From NCBI GenBank assembly GCA_014382015.1, contig JACNKN010000076.1, positions 1 to 64,000 on the forward strand: a DNA stretch of 64,000 bases. Reading direction: 5' to 3'. The position numbers were made by a program, and so were the translations under genes. This document shows, one piece after another, positions 44,224 to 52,920 of the stretch. Each line of letters begins with the position of its first letter. Position 1 is the first letter of the stretch. The stretch is from Fidelibacterota bacterium. GTDB taxonomy: Bacteria; Fidelibacterota; Marinisomatia; Marinisomatales; TCS55. Under the pieces are notes generated by a model. It searched no databases. It was not told the DNA's origin and was given only the letters and a program-made list of their open reading frames with translations.

Positions 44224-44736
44224 TCAAGGTTTTTCTTGTACGGCACCACAATGTTCGCATGTTCGGGCATCTAAGTTCTTCCAATATTTTTCGAAAATAG
44301 GCGGTAACTGGGCAACAATATCTTCCAAGTCCAAATAGGTTTCATAAAGCAAAGAATCGCAAGAATCACAATACCATTGGAACCCATCCAAATCACCTTC
44401 GTTACGCTGGTATTCTACCACAAGGCCAACTGTATTTTCAAATCGTTGGGGTGAATGGGGAACATTTTTCGGAAGTAAGAATATTTCACCTTCCTTTATG
44501 GGTATGTCCACTCGTTTCCCATCTTCCATAACCTTTAGAACCATATCTCCTTCTAATTGGTAAAAAAACTCTTCAACCGTATCCACATGATAATCCTTGC
44601 GTGTATTTGGGCCGCCTACCACCATGATCATAAAGTCTGTATTTTTATATACAACCTGATTGCCCACAGGCGGTTTAAGTAAATGGCGGTTATCTTTTAT
44701 CCATTGTTGAAAATTTAATGGGGGATTTATTGGCAT
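44224..44736 (-). CDS. 3-hydroxyanthranilate 3,4-dioxygenase
   Basis: Opens the ring of 3-hydroxyanthranilate with O2. The 170-residue cupin has the Fe ligands His50, Glu56 and His94 in DYHVDTVEEFFYQLEGD and NVPHSPQRF. A C-terminal rubredoxin-like CxxC pair (CDSC and CEHC) binds a second, structural iron, as in bacterial HAO proteins. AGGAG lies before the ATG, and the gene starts nine bases after the RidA-family gene. Confidence 0.96.
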   Translation of the reverse strand: MPINPPLNFQQWIKDNRHLLKPPVGNQVVYKNTDFMIMVVGGPNTRKDYHVDTVEEFFYQLEGDMVLKVMEDGKRVDIPIKEGEIFLLPKNVPHSPQRFENTVGLVVEYQRNEGDLDGFQWYCDSCDSLLYETYLDLEDIVAQLPPIFEKYWKNLDARTCEHCGAVQEKP

Positions 44737-44745
44737 AATTTTCTC

Positions 44746-45156
44746 CTATTCAATGGTTGCAATGCATTTCAATTCAATGGCAATCGGCGTGGGGAGTGAT
44801 GACACTTCCACCGTCGTCCTGCAAGGTTGATTTCCTTTGAAATATTCAGAATACAGTTTATTATAATTGTCAAAATCATTTTTCATATCGGTTAAATAAA
44901 CCGTCACATCCACAAGGTTTTCCCAGGAGCTGCCTGCTTCCTCAAGGATGATACGTACATTTTCAAAAACAGAATGACATTGGGCTTTTATGTCGTGGGT
45001 AATTACATGTCCATTTTCATCCACTTCAACGCCGGGAATCTCATTTGAATTTGGTTTTCTTGGTCCAACGCCTGATAGAAAAAGCAGATTCCCTACTTTT
45101 CGTGCATGAGGATACACACCCACTGGTTTGGGTGCTTTGTCAGTTTCAAACTTCAT
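44746..45156 (-). CDS. RidA family protein, probable 2-aminomuconate deaminase
   Basis: A 136-residue RidA/YjgF-fold protein from the ATG at 45156, which overlaps the upstream stop in ATGA; an ATG at 45171 is possible but less likely. It has APKPVGVYPHARKVGNLLFLSGVGPR, AQCHSVFENVRIILEEAGSSWENLVDVTVYLTDM and CRTTVEVSSLPTPIAIELKCIA with the conserved Arg and Glu. In Pseudomonas the 2-aminomuconate deaminase AmnD/NbaF is a RidA homologue in the same kind of cluster, and operon context supports that role here. Confidence 0.85.
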   Translation of the reverse strand: MKFETDKAPKPVGVYPHARKVGNLLFLSGVGPRKPNSNEIPGVEVDENGHVITHDIKAQCHSVFENVRIILEEAGSSWENLVDVTVYLTDMKNDFDNYNKLYSEYFKGNQPCRTTVEVSSLPTPIAIELKCIATIE

Positions 45157-46598
45157 GAAAGTTGCTCGCATATATTTTTGGGTTCAGTAAAAAAGTTTAA
45201 TATTTCTGTGCCCCCTTCTCGACCCATCCCCGACTGTTTCATACCACCAAAAGGCGTTCTTAAATCCCGGACCAACCAGGAATTAATCCAAATAACGCCA
45301 GCATCGATATTCCTCGCTACGTGCTTGGCTTTGTCTAAATCTTTCGTCCAGATTGTAGCGGATAATCCGTATTCTGTATCATTTGCAATGTCAATGGCAT
45401 CTGCCTCATCTTTAAATGGAATTATTGTGACAATCGGTCCAAATATTTCTTCTTGATTGGTTCTGCACGTATTCGGCAGACCATCAATAATCGTTGGTTC
45501 AACAAACCAACCTTCTTCACATCTGCCTTTTAAAGACACGGGTTTACCCCCTGTTAATATTATGCCACCTTCTTCTTTTGCCAATTCAATATAGGTCAGC
45601 ACTTTGTCCAAATGGGGCTTCGATGTGATTGATCCAATTTGAGTGGAATCTTCTATTGGATCACCCACAATGAGCGTAGATACCTTTTCAACAAAATCTT
45701 TTCGGAATTTGTTGTAAATATTTTCTTCTACCATAATTCGTGAACTACATAAACAAATTTGCCCTTGATTGGAAAATGAAGACTTTACCACTGTTTCGAG
45801 CATTACATCATAATCACAATCGGAGAAAATAACAGCAGGATTTTTCCCTCCCATTTCCAATGACAATTTTTTAAACATGGAGGCCGTTTTCGTCGCGATC
45901 GCTCTTCCGGTAGCGGTCCCTCCCGTAAATGAAATTGCTTTTATTTCTTTATGACTGATTAATGCATTACCAGTTGAGTTACCCTGCCCATGAACAATAT
46001 TTAATACACCTGGCGGCAATCCGGCGCTGGTACATATTTCTCCCAGCATAAATGCGGTAAATGGCGTTAATTCTGATGGCTTTGCGACCACTGTGTTTCC
46101 AGAAATGAGTGCCGGTGCGATTTTCCAGCTAAACAAGTATAGAGGAAGGTTCCATGGTGAAATACATCCTACGACGCCCAAAGGAGATCGTATCACCGTA
46201 TTTATAGATGAATCGTTATTCAATTTGGATTCAAATTCATATTGTTTCCCATATTCGCTAAAAAACCTGAAATTTGAAACGGCCCTGGAGATATCAACAC
46301 TTTTGGCCAATGATATTGGTTTACCCGTATCCCTGGTTTCATATTGCGCAAATTCATCTAATCGGGATTCAAGCAAGTCAGCGATTGTATTTAAATAAGA
46401 TGATCGTTCATCTATGGAGGATGAAGACCAATCAGGGAATGCGTTCATTGCTGAATGGACCGCCAATTGAATATCATCTCCACTGCTATCCGGTACTTTG
46501 CAATATACCTGGCCGGTTGCTGGCTCGAAAACATCCAAGTAATTATTGGATAGGGGCTTTACAAATTCACCATTAATATAATTAGATAGGGATTTCAT
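45153..46598 (-). CDS. 2-aminomuconate-6-semialdehyde dehydrogenase
   Basis: NAD-dependent aldehyde dehydrogenase of 481 residues that would oxidise 2-aminomuconate semialdehyde to 2-aminomuconate. Conserved ALDH motifs are GCISPWNLPLYLFSWKIAPALISGNTVVAKPSE, the general base in LEMGGKNPAV and the nucleophile cysteine in FSNQGQICLCSSR. The FGGMKQSGMGREGG tail is typical of the hydroxymuconic or aminomuconic branch (ALDH8A1, AmnC/NbaE). The substrate is assigned from the operon. It overlaps its neighbours by one and four bases. Confidence 0.9.
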   Translation of the reverse strand: MKSLSNYINGEFVKPLSNNYLDVFEPATGQVYCKVPDSSGDDIQLAVHSAMNAFPDWSSSSIDERSSYLNTIADLLESRLDEFAQYETRDTGKPISLAKSVDISRAVSNFRFFSEYGKQYEFESKLNNDSSINTVIRSPLGVVGCISPWNLPLYLFSWKIAPALISGNTVVAKPSELTPFTAFMLGEICTSAGLPPGVLNIVHGQGNSTGNALISHKEIKAISFTGGTATGRAIATKTASMFKKLSLEMGGKNPAVIFSDCDYDVMLETVVKSSFSNQGQICLCSSRIMVEENIYNKFRKDFVEKVSTLIVGDPIEDSTQIGSITSKPHLDKVLTYIELAKEEGGIILTGGKPVSLKGRCEEGWFVEPTIIDGLPNTCRTNQEEIFGPIVTIIPFKDEADAIDIANDTEYGLSATIWTKDLDKAKHVARNIDAGVIWINSWLVRDLRTPFGGMKQSGMGREGGTEILNFFTEPKNICEQLS

Positions 46599-47374
46599 TA
46601 TGTACTGACGCGTGCCCCATCCACCGGAATATCTGCGCCATTTATATACCCTGCAGAATCCGATGCCAAAAACGCGACTGCGGCTGCCGTTTCTTCCGGT
46701 TCGGCTAAACGGCCTAATGGTATTGACTTAATCCATTGATTGAAAATTTCTATATCAGTCGTATCATTTTCTTTTGCGCGAACTTTTGCTAAATCAGTAA
46801 TACGCTTTGTATTCGTAAATCCCGGTAAAATATTATTAACCGTAATTCCATGCCCGCCTAATTCGAGGGCCAGTGTTTTCGCCCAGTTACCCACAGCACC
46901 ACGGGTAGCATTGGATACGCCTAATCCCGGGATTACCTGCTTAACAGAAGTGGATATAATATTAATAATTCGGCCCCAACCTGCAGATTTCATCCCTGGG
47001 ACCACTGCCTTAGCCAATATTTGGTTACAAATAAGATGGCGATTATAGGCAACAATAAATTCTTTTTCCTCTGCTTCAATTAATGGGCCGCCGGGAGGAC
47101 CGCCTGAATTGTTAATGAGTATATGTATCGTTTTCTCATTTGACAAATATGCTTTAATTTTTTCTCTAAGAGAATCAGGTTCATTAAAATCAGCATAAAC
47201 GAAATCATGTCCTTCCCCCTGTAAGGACGGAATCACTGACGCTAATAATGCTTTATCTCTGGCAATTAACGTAATGGATGCACCACGTTCCGCCAGTTTC
47301 TTTGCACTTGCTAAGCCAATGCCCTGAGTACTTCCGCATACGAATGCATTTTTTCCTTTTAGATTCAAATCCAT
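46598..47374 (-). CDS. SDR family protein lacking the Tyr/Lys dyad
   Basis: A 258-residue short-chain dehydrogenase fold. The cofactor motif (VCGSTQGIGLASA), the NNSGG segment and the C-terminal GYINGADIPVDGA are intact. The active-site YxxxK is replaced by Ser154-N-A-T-Arg158 in GLGVSNATRGAVGNWAK, although the upstream serine (STS 141-143) is kept. A subgroup of reductase-like SDR proteins with an SNxxR-type site is known to me, without a clear reaction. It lies inside the kynurenine operon, overlapping both neighbours by one base, so a pathway role is likely but undefined. Confidence 0.88.
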   Translation of the reverse strand: MDLNLKGKNAFVCGSTQGIGLASAKKLAERGASITLIARDKALLASVIPSLQGEGHDFVYADFNEPDSLREKIKAYLSNEKTIHILINNSGGPPGGPLIEAEEKEFIVAYNRHLICNQILAKAVVPGMKSAGWGRIINIISTSVKQVIPGLGVSNATRGAVGNWAKTLALELGGHGITVNNILPGFTNTKRITDLAKVRAKENDTTDIEIFNQWIKSIPLGRLAEPEETAAAVAFLASDSAGYINGADIPVDGARVST

Positions 47375-48480
47375 TATTTATCTTTCACATGAAAATGAAA
47401 CCCGAGATTATTTTCAACCTCTTGCGGCAGTTTTGGTAAAGATGACCTCGGTATCAAAAAGGTTGTTAATTCACCAATGTCACTGAAAATACGGTGTTTT
47501 TCGGCCGTTTTTGTTAGATATTCCGATCCTGTAGATCCGCCTGTACCAATCTTCCGTCCAATCATTCTGGACACCATGAGCGCATGGCGATATCGCCATG
47601 TGGTGAATAATTCATCCACATCTGCTAACTTTGTCAACAATAGATATGGATTATGGAGTATGGGCTGATCCCGATATAATAATATGAGCAGTGCTGCTTG
47701 GGTTGCTTTCAGGGAGAGACGCCAATGTCCGTCTTCTACCATTTTATCATGCTGTTGTTGATCTAAAACAACTCCAAAAGAAGCTTCTGTTTTAGCATAT
47801 TCCTTTAAATGTTTTTCCTTTTCATCCATGGATAATTTTTCATTGGTGTCAATTAAATGTCGATCATCCGCCAACATAGTAGAAACTGCTTGTTCGTATT
47901 CTTGCCAAAACGATGTTTTTCCCCAATTTAAAAATGGTGTTCTTTCCAACCATTTTTCCATTAAATCAAAGAGTGATTTTGATTGTTCCGTACCCTGAAC
48001 TTTCTCCCGATCTTCCGTTTTAAGATAGGAACAATAATTTGATCCGCCGTAGCTGAATCGATCTTGTATTTTTAAACCCAATTTGTTTTCTACGAGTCGA
48101 AACTGAACACTTTGAAACCCAGAAGCGGGTATTAAAAAATCCCTGAAATCAAGAAAATCCATGGGAGACATGGTTTCTAATACTTGAATTTGATCAATCA
48201 GTATTTTTTGTATTTCAATAATACGATTCAACCTGGAAACAGCGGTGCCGATATGGGATTCATTAATATCGTTTTTCTCGAATATTTCAAGAACCGAATC
48301 CAATTCATAAATAATTTGCTTAAACCACAATTCATATACCTGATGAATAATGATAAACAGCATTTCATCATGGGCATGTTGGCCATATTCATCGCTTTTG
48401 AGTTCTTGGCTGTTCAGTATTTTATCCAATACTAAATAATCCTGGTAATATTGTGGCGGATATGGTTTTTTATTTGTCAT
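47374..48480 (-). CDS. kynA: Tryptophan 2,3-dioxygenase
   Basis: Heme enzyme that opens the indole ring of tryptophan to N-formylkynurenine. The 368-residue protein has the heme and substrate region HAHDEMLFIIIHQVYELWFKQIIYELDS, SRLNRIIEIQKILIDQIQVLETMSPMDFLDFRDFL, GFQSVQFRLVENKLGL, and WRYRHALMVSRMIGRKIGTGGSTGSEYL with the distal propionate-binding residues. It overlaps the cyclase-family gene upstream by one base. It is the committing step of the operon. Confidence 0.97.
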   Translation of the reverse strand: MTNKKPYPPQYYQDYLVLDKILNSQELKSDEYGQHAHDEMLFIIIHQVYELWFKQIIYELDSVLEIFEKNDINESHIGTAVSRLNRIIEIQKILIDQIQVLETMSPMDFLDFRDFLIPASGFQSVQFRLVENKLGLKIQDRFSYGGSNYCSYLKTEDREKVQGTEQSKSLFDLMEKWLERTPFLNWGKTSFWQEYEQAVSTMLADDRHLIDTNEKLSMDEKEKHLKEYAKTEASFGVVLDQQQHDKMVEDGHWRLSLKATQAALLILLYRDQPILHNPYLLLTKLADVDELFTTWRYRHALMVSRMIGRKIGTGGSTGSEYLTKTAEKHRIFSDIGELTTFLIPRSSLPKLPQEVENNLGFHFHVKDK

Positions 48481-49259
48481 TATTTCTCCATAAAATTAAA
48501 TAAAAATGGTCGAGAAGGTGCTGCATCTAATTGCATGGGCGGGATTTCTATTTTCATTAAATATTGTCCGTCAGGTATAATGTCAGGAACAAAAGCAAAT
48601 TCTGTTATGGTTTTTTTATAGGGTGTCGTGGTTTCGAAAAAAAGATGATGATTTCCCAAGCATCCCCCATCATCATATTTATCAATTGTAGGTAAATCAA
48701 CCACCCAATGATCAATCCCAAGCTCATTGATGTACTCGGTGGCATCTGTTGTAAAAAATGGTGTATTTCCAGGATGGTATTTTCTCATTAATTTATCTTC
48801 AGAATTTGGGAGTGTCCGCACGACCAAACCATCTGCAGAATGGTTGATTTTTTCTTCAATCATTTTTTGAGTAATGACCCATTCATCGTCATGGACATCA
48901 CAATGATAATGCTCTACTGTTTCCGACCAATGAATGGGTGAAATGGAAATCAATTCTGTAAAAATATAGTCAGGTGATAAAATCTCATGAATAAAAATAT
49001 TATCATCATGAATATGCCCCGCGCATTCCGTATGGGTGCCTGTACAGTGAACGTTTTGGTTCAAGACCATAACATTACATCCCAAACCGTTTTGAACCTT
49101 GCCAATAAAGGATCCATGTTTATATGGGTGTGCTTCCCCTTTCGGAACATCGAAATAATTTGGCTGATCTCCATTATAATTGTATGGGATGGCCAGACAA
49201 GTAGCTGATTTTAAATCAACTTCATAGGATTTGTTGTTTTTTGTGAGCGTTAATTCCAT
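48480..49259 (-). CDS. kynB: Cyclase family protein, probable kynurenine formamidase
   Basis: A 259-residue metal-dependent hydrolase of the cyclase/KynB fold. The motif HCTGTHTECAGHI corresponds to the family's HxGTHxDxPxH, with Glu replacing the usual Asp. It would hydrolyse N-formylkynurenine to kynurenine. It is somewhat longer than Pseudomonas KynB (about 210 residues). It is the first gene of the operon, 61 bases after folD; no clear promoter was recognised in that gap. The gene symbol rests on position next to kynA and on the fold. Confidence 0.82.
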   Translation of the reverse strand: MELTLTKNNKSYEVDLKSATCLAIPYNYNGDQPNYFDVPKGEAHPYKHGSFIGKVQNGLGCNVMVLNQNVHCTGTHTECAGHIHDDNIFIHEILSPDYIFTELISISPIHWSETVEHYHCDVHDDEWVITQKMIEEKINHSADGLVVRTLPNSEDKLMRKYHPGNTPFFTTDATEYINELGIDHWVVDLPTIDKYDDGGCLGNHHLFFETTTPYKKTITEFAFVPDIIPDGQYLMKIEIPPMQLDAAPSRPFLFNFMEK

Positions 49260-49320
49260 CGAAAAAATGAGAATGTCTTCGATAGAAAATAGGTCATTTT
49301 AAATAAAGTACAATGAAAAA

Positions 49321-50199
49321 TTAGCGCAGTGTTCGTTCTGCTGCTTCAACTGTATTTTCAACCAACATGGCTATAGTCATTGGACCGACGCCACCGGGGA
49401 CAGGTGTCATCGCTGATGCTTTCCCATTAAGGGATGAATAATCTCCATCTCCAACTAATGTGTATCCTTTGGGAGAATTGTCGGTTACACGATTGATCCC
49501 TACATCAATGATGATTGCACCTTTTTTGATATCATCTCCTTTTAAGAATTCTGGAGAACCAATCGCCAAGATAATAATATCGGCTTGTTTCGTATAATAA
49601 CTGATATTATTGGTACTGGAATGACAAATGGTTGTCGTGCCGTTGGCATTCGCCTGCTTTAAACTTGTTAAGATTGAAATAGGTCTGCCAACAATATTAC
49701 TTCGCCCGACGACAACAACATGCTTCCCTGAGAGGGTGATATTGTAATGATCAAAGATCCGCATTATTCCTTTGGGTGTACAGGGAATAAATATGGGTTT
49801 TCCTGATGCGAGACAACCCAAATTATACGGATGAAAACCATCCACATCCTTATTGGGGTCAATCGCATTGATGACCATATCTCCATCGATGTGATTTGGG
49901 AGGGGTAGTTGAACCAGAATTCCATGGAATGCCCCATCATTATTTAATTCATTTATTTTATATATTAGTTCATCTTGAGTAATAGATGCTGAATACTGAA
50001 TTGTTTCTGAATAAAGCCCCAAGTTTAGAAATTTTCGTGTTTTACTTCGCACATAGATTTGAGAGGCAGGATCTTCGCCAACAAGTACGACAGCCAAACC
50101 AGGCGTTATTGATTTAGATTTAAGCGTAGTTATTCGATTTTTAAGCGCCGAATAGACTGCATCGCTGACCTCTTTCCCGGATAGAATCTTTATCTCCAT
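49321..50199 (-). CDS. folD: Methylenetetrahydrofolate dehydrogenase/cyclohydrolase
   Basis: Bifunctional enzyme converting 5,10-methylene- to 10-formyl-tetrahydrofolate. The 292-residue protein has the catalytic lysine motif DPASQIYVRSKTRK, LVQLPLP, DPNKDVDGFHPYNLG, PCTPKGI, the NADP-binding VVVVGRSNIVGRP and the TPVPGGVGPMTIAMLV signature. All residues look intact. It follows zapA by 18 bases and ends the pheST-zapA-folD stretch. Confidence 0.97.
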   Translation of the reverse strand: MEIKILSGKEVSDAVYSALKNRITTLKSKSITPGLAVVLVGEDPASQIYVRSKTRKFLNLGLYSETIQYSASITQDELIYKINELNNDGAFHGILVQLPLPNHIDGDMVINAIDPNKDVDGFHPYNLGCLASGKPIFIPCTPKGIMRIFDHYNITLSGKHVVVVGRSNIVGRPISILTSLKQANANGTTTICHSSTNNISYYTKQADIIILAIGSPEFLKGDDIKKGAIIIDVGINRVTDNSPKGYTLVGDGDYSSLNGKASAMTPVPGGVGPMTIAMLVENTVEAAERTLR

Positions 50200-50217
50200 G
50201 GTCAGTTTATATATAGA

Positions 50218-50526
50218 TTATTGCTGTATAGCTTCGTCAACAATTTCAATCAAAGATGAAACTTTACCCTCAACATCATTTTTGATTTTTTCAGTTTTTC
50301 TTTTGGCAGAAAATAAATCATCTGAAATATTCATTGCAGCAAGTATAGCGACCTTCCCCGGAACTTGTGGAGTTGACAACTCATCCTGGACCTCCCGCAT
50401 TTTCATATCAACATATTCTGCAATATTCTTGATATAAGTCGCATCGGCGGGTGCCTTAATTGTGTATTCCTGACCGTAGATGGTCACCTTGACGTAATTT
50501 TCACTTCCATCCATAGATTCACTCAT
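50218..50526 (-). CDS. zapA: Cell division protein ZapA
   Basis: A small FtsZ-ring stabiliser. The 102-residue protein has an N-terminal KVTIYGQEYTIKAPADATYIKNIAEYVDMKMREV globular part and a C-terminal coiled coil starting LAAMNISDDLFSAKRKTEKI. Length and pattern are normal. It follows pheT by six bases. In several bacteria zapA precedes 6S RNA, but here only 18 bases separate it from folD, so no RNA gene is present. Confidence 0.93.
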   Translation of the reverse strand: MSESMDGSENYVKVTIYGQEYTIKAPADATYIKNIAEYVDMKMREVQDELSTPQVPGKVAILAAMNISDDLFSAKRKTEKIKNDVEGKVSSLIEIVDEAIQQ

Positions 50527-50532
50527 TTTTGA

Positions 50533-52920
50533 TTAACGTAATTTAGCACTGAATTTCTTAGAAACCACTCGGATAATTTCATTTATCACTGAGTTTACGT
50601 CTTTATCTTCAAGTGTTTTCGTATTGCTCTGAAATTGCAAATTTATTGCCACAGCCTTTATATTTTCCCCGACAGATTCATCTCGGAAAATGTTATATGG
50701 TTTCACCTTTTTTAATATTGTTTTACCATTTTTTTGAATAATCGAAACTACATCTCCCACTTCCGTATTCTCATTTATTACGAAGTTTAAGTCACGCTCC
50801 ATAATTGGAAAATTGATAATAGATTGGTATTTCACTTTATTATCTGATAATGGTAATAATTTATTTAAATCAAATTGAAATCCAAATGATTGCCCCAAAT
50901 CTAAATTCATACCAGTGACAAATTTATGTGAAATATCTCCAAAATACCCAATTATGTCTCCCCTCGCTTCCACCGTATAGGCATTTTGAAAACCATAATC
51001 ATTTTCTGAATCAGGATTAAAAACAACATTGTGAATTTTGATTCTGGATAAAAATGATTCAATCAGTCCTTTGAGTGTAAAAAAGGAAGCGCGTCGTTCT
51101 TTAGGACGGTGCACAGATACCTTATGAAGTGTACCATGTATGAGTCCTGAAATCTGGAATTTTTCAACGATTCCTTCCAAGCCCGGTTTCTCTTGTTCAA
51201 ACACATTACCCCATTCAAATAACATCAAATCCGGTGACCCATTTTTAGCATTGAAGTCTGCCGTTTCCAATAACCCCTGGATTAAACTCGTCCGCAATTG
51301 ATCCATTTTATCTGAGAGGGGATTCATAATCTTTACGGAGGGAATATCTAATAAAGAAACTTTTCGATTTGACTGTAAAGAATTATTGAAAAGCTGGGTG
51401 AACCCAAGTCCTGTCAAGACAGAAGTCATAAGTGTAATCCCTTTATGAGGATCTGGATTGTGGGCATCCATGACGCCATTATAATGATATTTTGATGGGA
51501 CATTATCAAAACCATAAAACCGAATCACTTCTTCAATTAAATCTACTTCACGCACCAAATCCGGACGCCAGGATGGTGGGGTAGAAATCCACTTTTTGGA
51601 CTTTCCTTTTATAATACAGCCTAATCCTTTTAAAGTATTAACAACAAAAGAATCATCAATTTCACAACCGGATAACAAATCCAATTTTTCACGTGTTAAT
51701 TCAATGGAAGTTTGGTCAATCTTTTTTGGATATGGGTCTGCCACGCCGGGAACCCAACTTCCTCCTGCCACTTCTTCTAACAATTGAACCACGCGCCAGA
51801 ATGCATTTTCTGCCCCATTAGTATCTGCTCCGCGTTCAAATCGCTTTGAGGCGTCTGTAATCATTCCAACTGATTTTGCACCTTTCCTGATCGTAGGAGC
51901 ATCAAAATATGCACTTTCAATTAAAACAGTTGTGGTTTCCTCACTGACTGCACTTTCCAATCCACCCATGATTCCCGCGATGGCCACCGGTATTTTTCCG
52001 TTGGTAATCAATAATTGTTCTGAGGATATATTTCTTTCAATCTCATCAAGCGTGGTTATTTTTTCGCCTTTTTTCCCTCGGCGAATGAGAACCGTTTTTG
52101 ACCCAAATTTATCATAGTCAAACATATGAGTTGGATGCCCCATTTCCATCATGACAAAATTTGAAATATCTACGATATTATTGATACTTCGTTGGCCAAT
52201 AGACTCTAATCGATTTTTCAACCAATCCGGGGACTGACCTACTTTTACATTTTTCACGACTCCGGCGACATAACGAGGGCATTCATCCACATTTTCAAAT
52301 TCAACCGATATCCAGTCACCAACTTCATTATTTTTGAATTTGCGGGCTTTGGTATCAGGGGATTTTAATTGGGCTGACATTTTAACAGAAATATCCCGTG
52401 CCACGCCCACATGAGAAAAACAATCCGGACGATTGGGTGTAATATCTAATTCAATGGATGCAGAATTGTCTTGAAAATATTCGATAAATGATGATCCGAC
52501 TTTTGCCGTATTTTTCAAGATCATGATACCATCATGTTCTTCTGAAATACCCAATTCACTTTCAGAACAAATCATTCCCTTACTTACTTCCCCTCGAATT
52601 TTGGCCTTTCCTATTTTGAAATCTCCCGGGAGAACGGACCCTACGGGTGCAAATGCAATTTTTTGTCCCGCTTCTACATTGGGGGCACCGCAAACGACAG
52701 GTAACATGCTTTCTCCGTCAAATACCTGGCATAAACTTAGTTTATCTGCATTAGGGTGCTTTATCCTGCTCTTAATCTCTCCAATGATTATATCGGTCAA
52801 TTGAGTTGTATTTAAACCATTTTCAGCTTCAAGACCTAACATCGTTAATATATCTGCTACTTCTTGAGTACTGGCCGGAACATCAACGAACTCTTTTAAC
52901 CAATCAATTGAGATTCGCAT
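50533..52920 (-). CDS. pheT: Phenylalanyl-tRNA synthetase beta subunit
   Basis: The 795-residue subunit holds tRNA-binding and editing functions of the (alpha-beta)2 enzyme. The N-terminal EMAP-like tRNA-binding domain (PNADKLSLCQV; about 40-150), the B3/B4 editing region (ELDITPNRPDCFSHVGVARDI), the B5 domain (ELTREKLDLLSGCEI), a catalytic-like core and the C-terminal ferredoxin-fold anticodon domain (INFPIMERDLNFVINENTEVGDVV) are all present. It abuts pheS by one base. Confidence 0.97.
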   Translation of the reverse strand: MRISIDWLKEFVDVPASTQEVADILTMLGLEAENGLNTTQLTDIIIGEIKSRIKHPNADKLSLCQVFDGESMLPVVCGAPNVEAGQKIAFAPVGSVLPGDFKIGKAKIRGEVSKGMICSESELGISEEHDGIMILKNTAKVGSSFIEYFQDNSASIELDITPNRPDCFSHVGVARDISVKMSAQLKSPDTKARKFKNNEVGDWISVEFENVDECPRYVAGVVKNVKVGQSPDWLKNRLESIGQRSINNIVDISNFVMMEMGHPTHMFDYDKFGSKTVLIRRGKKGEKITTLDEIERNISSEQLLITNGKIPVAIAGIMGGLESAVSEETTTVLIESAYFDAPTIRKGAKSVGMITDASKRFERGADTNGAENAFWRVVQLLEEVAGGSWVPGVADPYPKKIDQTSIELTREKLDLLSGCEIDDSFVVNTLKGLGCIIKGKSKKWISTPPSWRPDLVREVDLIEEVIRFYGFDNVPSKYHYNGVMDAHNPDPHKGITLMTSVLTGLGFTQLFNNSLQSNRKVSLLDIPSVKIMNPLSDKMDQLRTSLIQGLLETADFNAKNGSPDLMLFEWGNVFEQEKPGLEGIVEKFQISGLIHGTLHKVSVHRPKERRASFFTLKGLIESFLSRIKIHNVVFNPDSENDYGFQNAYTVEARGDIIGYFGDISHKFVTGMNLDLGQSFGFQFDLNKLLPLSDNKVKYQSIINFPIMERDLNFVINENTEVGDVVSIIQKNGKTILKKVKPYNIFRDESVGENIKAVAINLQFQSNTKTLEDKDVNSVINEIIRVVSKKFSAKLR

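Noticed and set aside
50200-50217. 6S RNA gene next to zapA
   Set aside because: Only 18 bases separate zapA and folD, too short for any 6S RNA.
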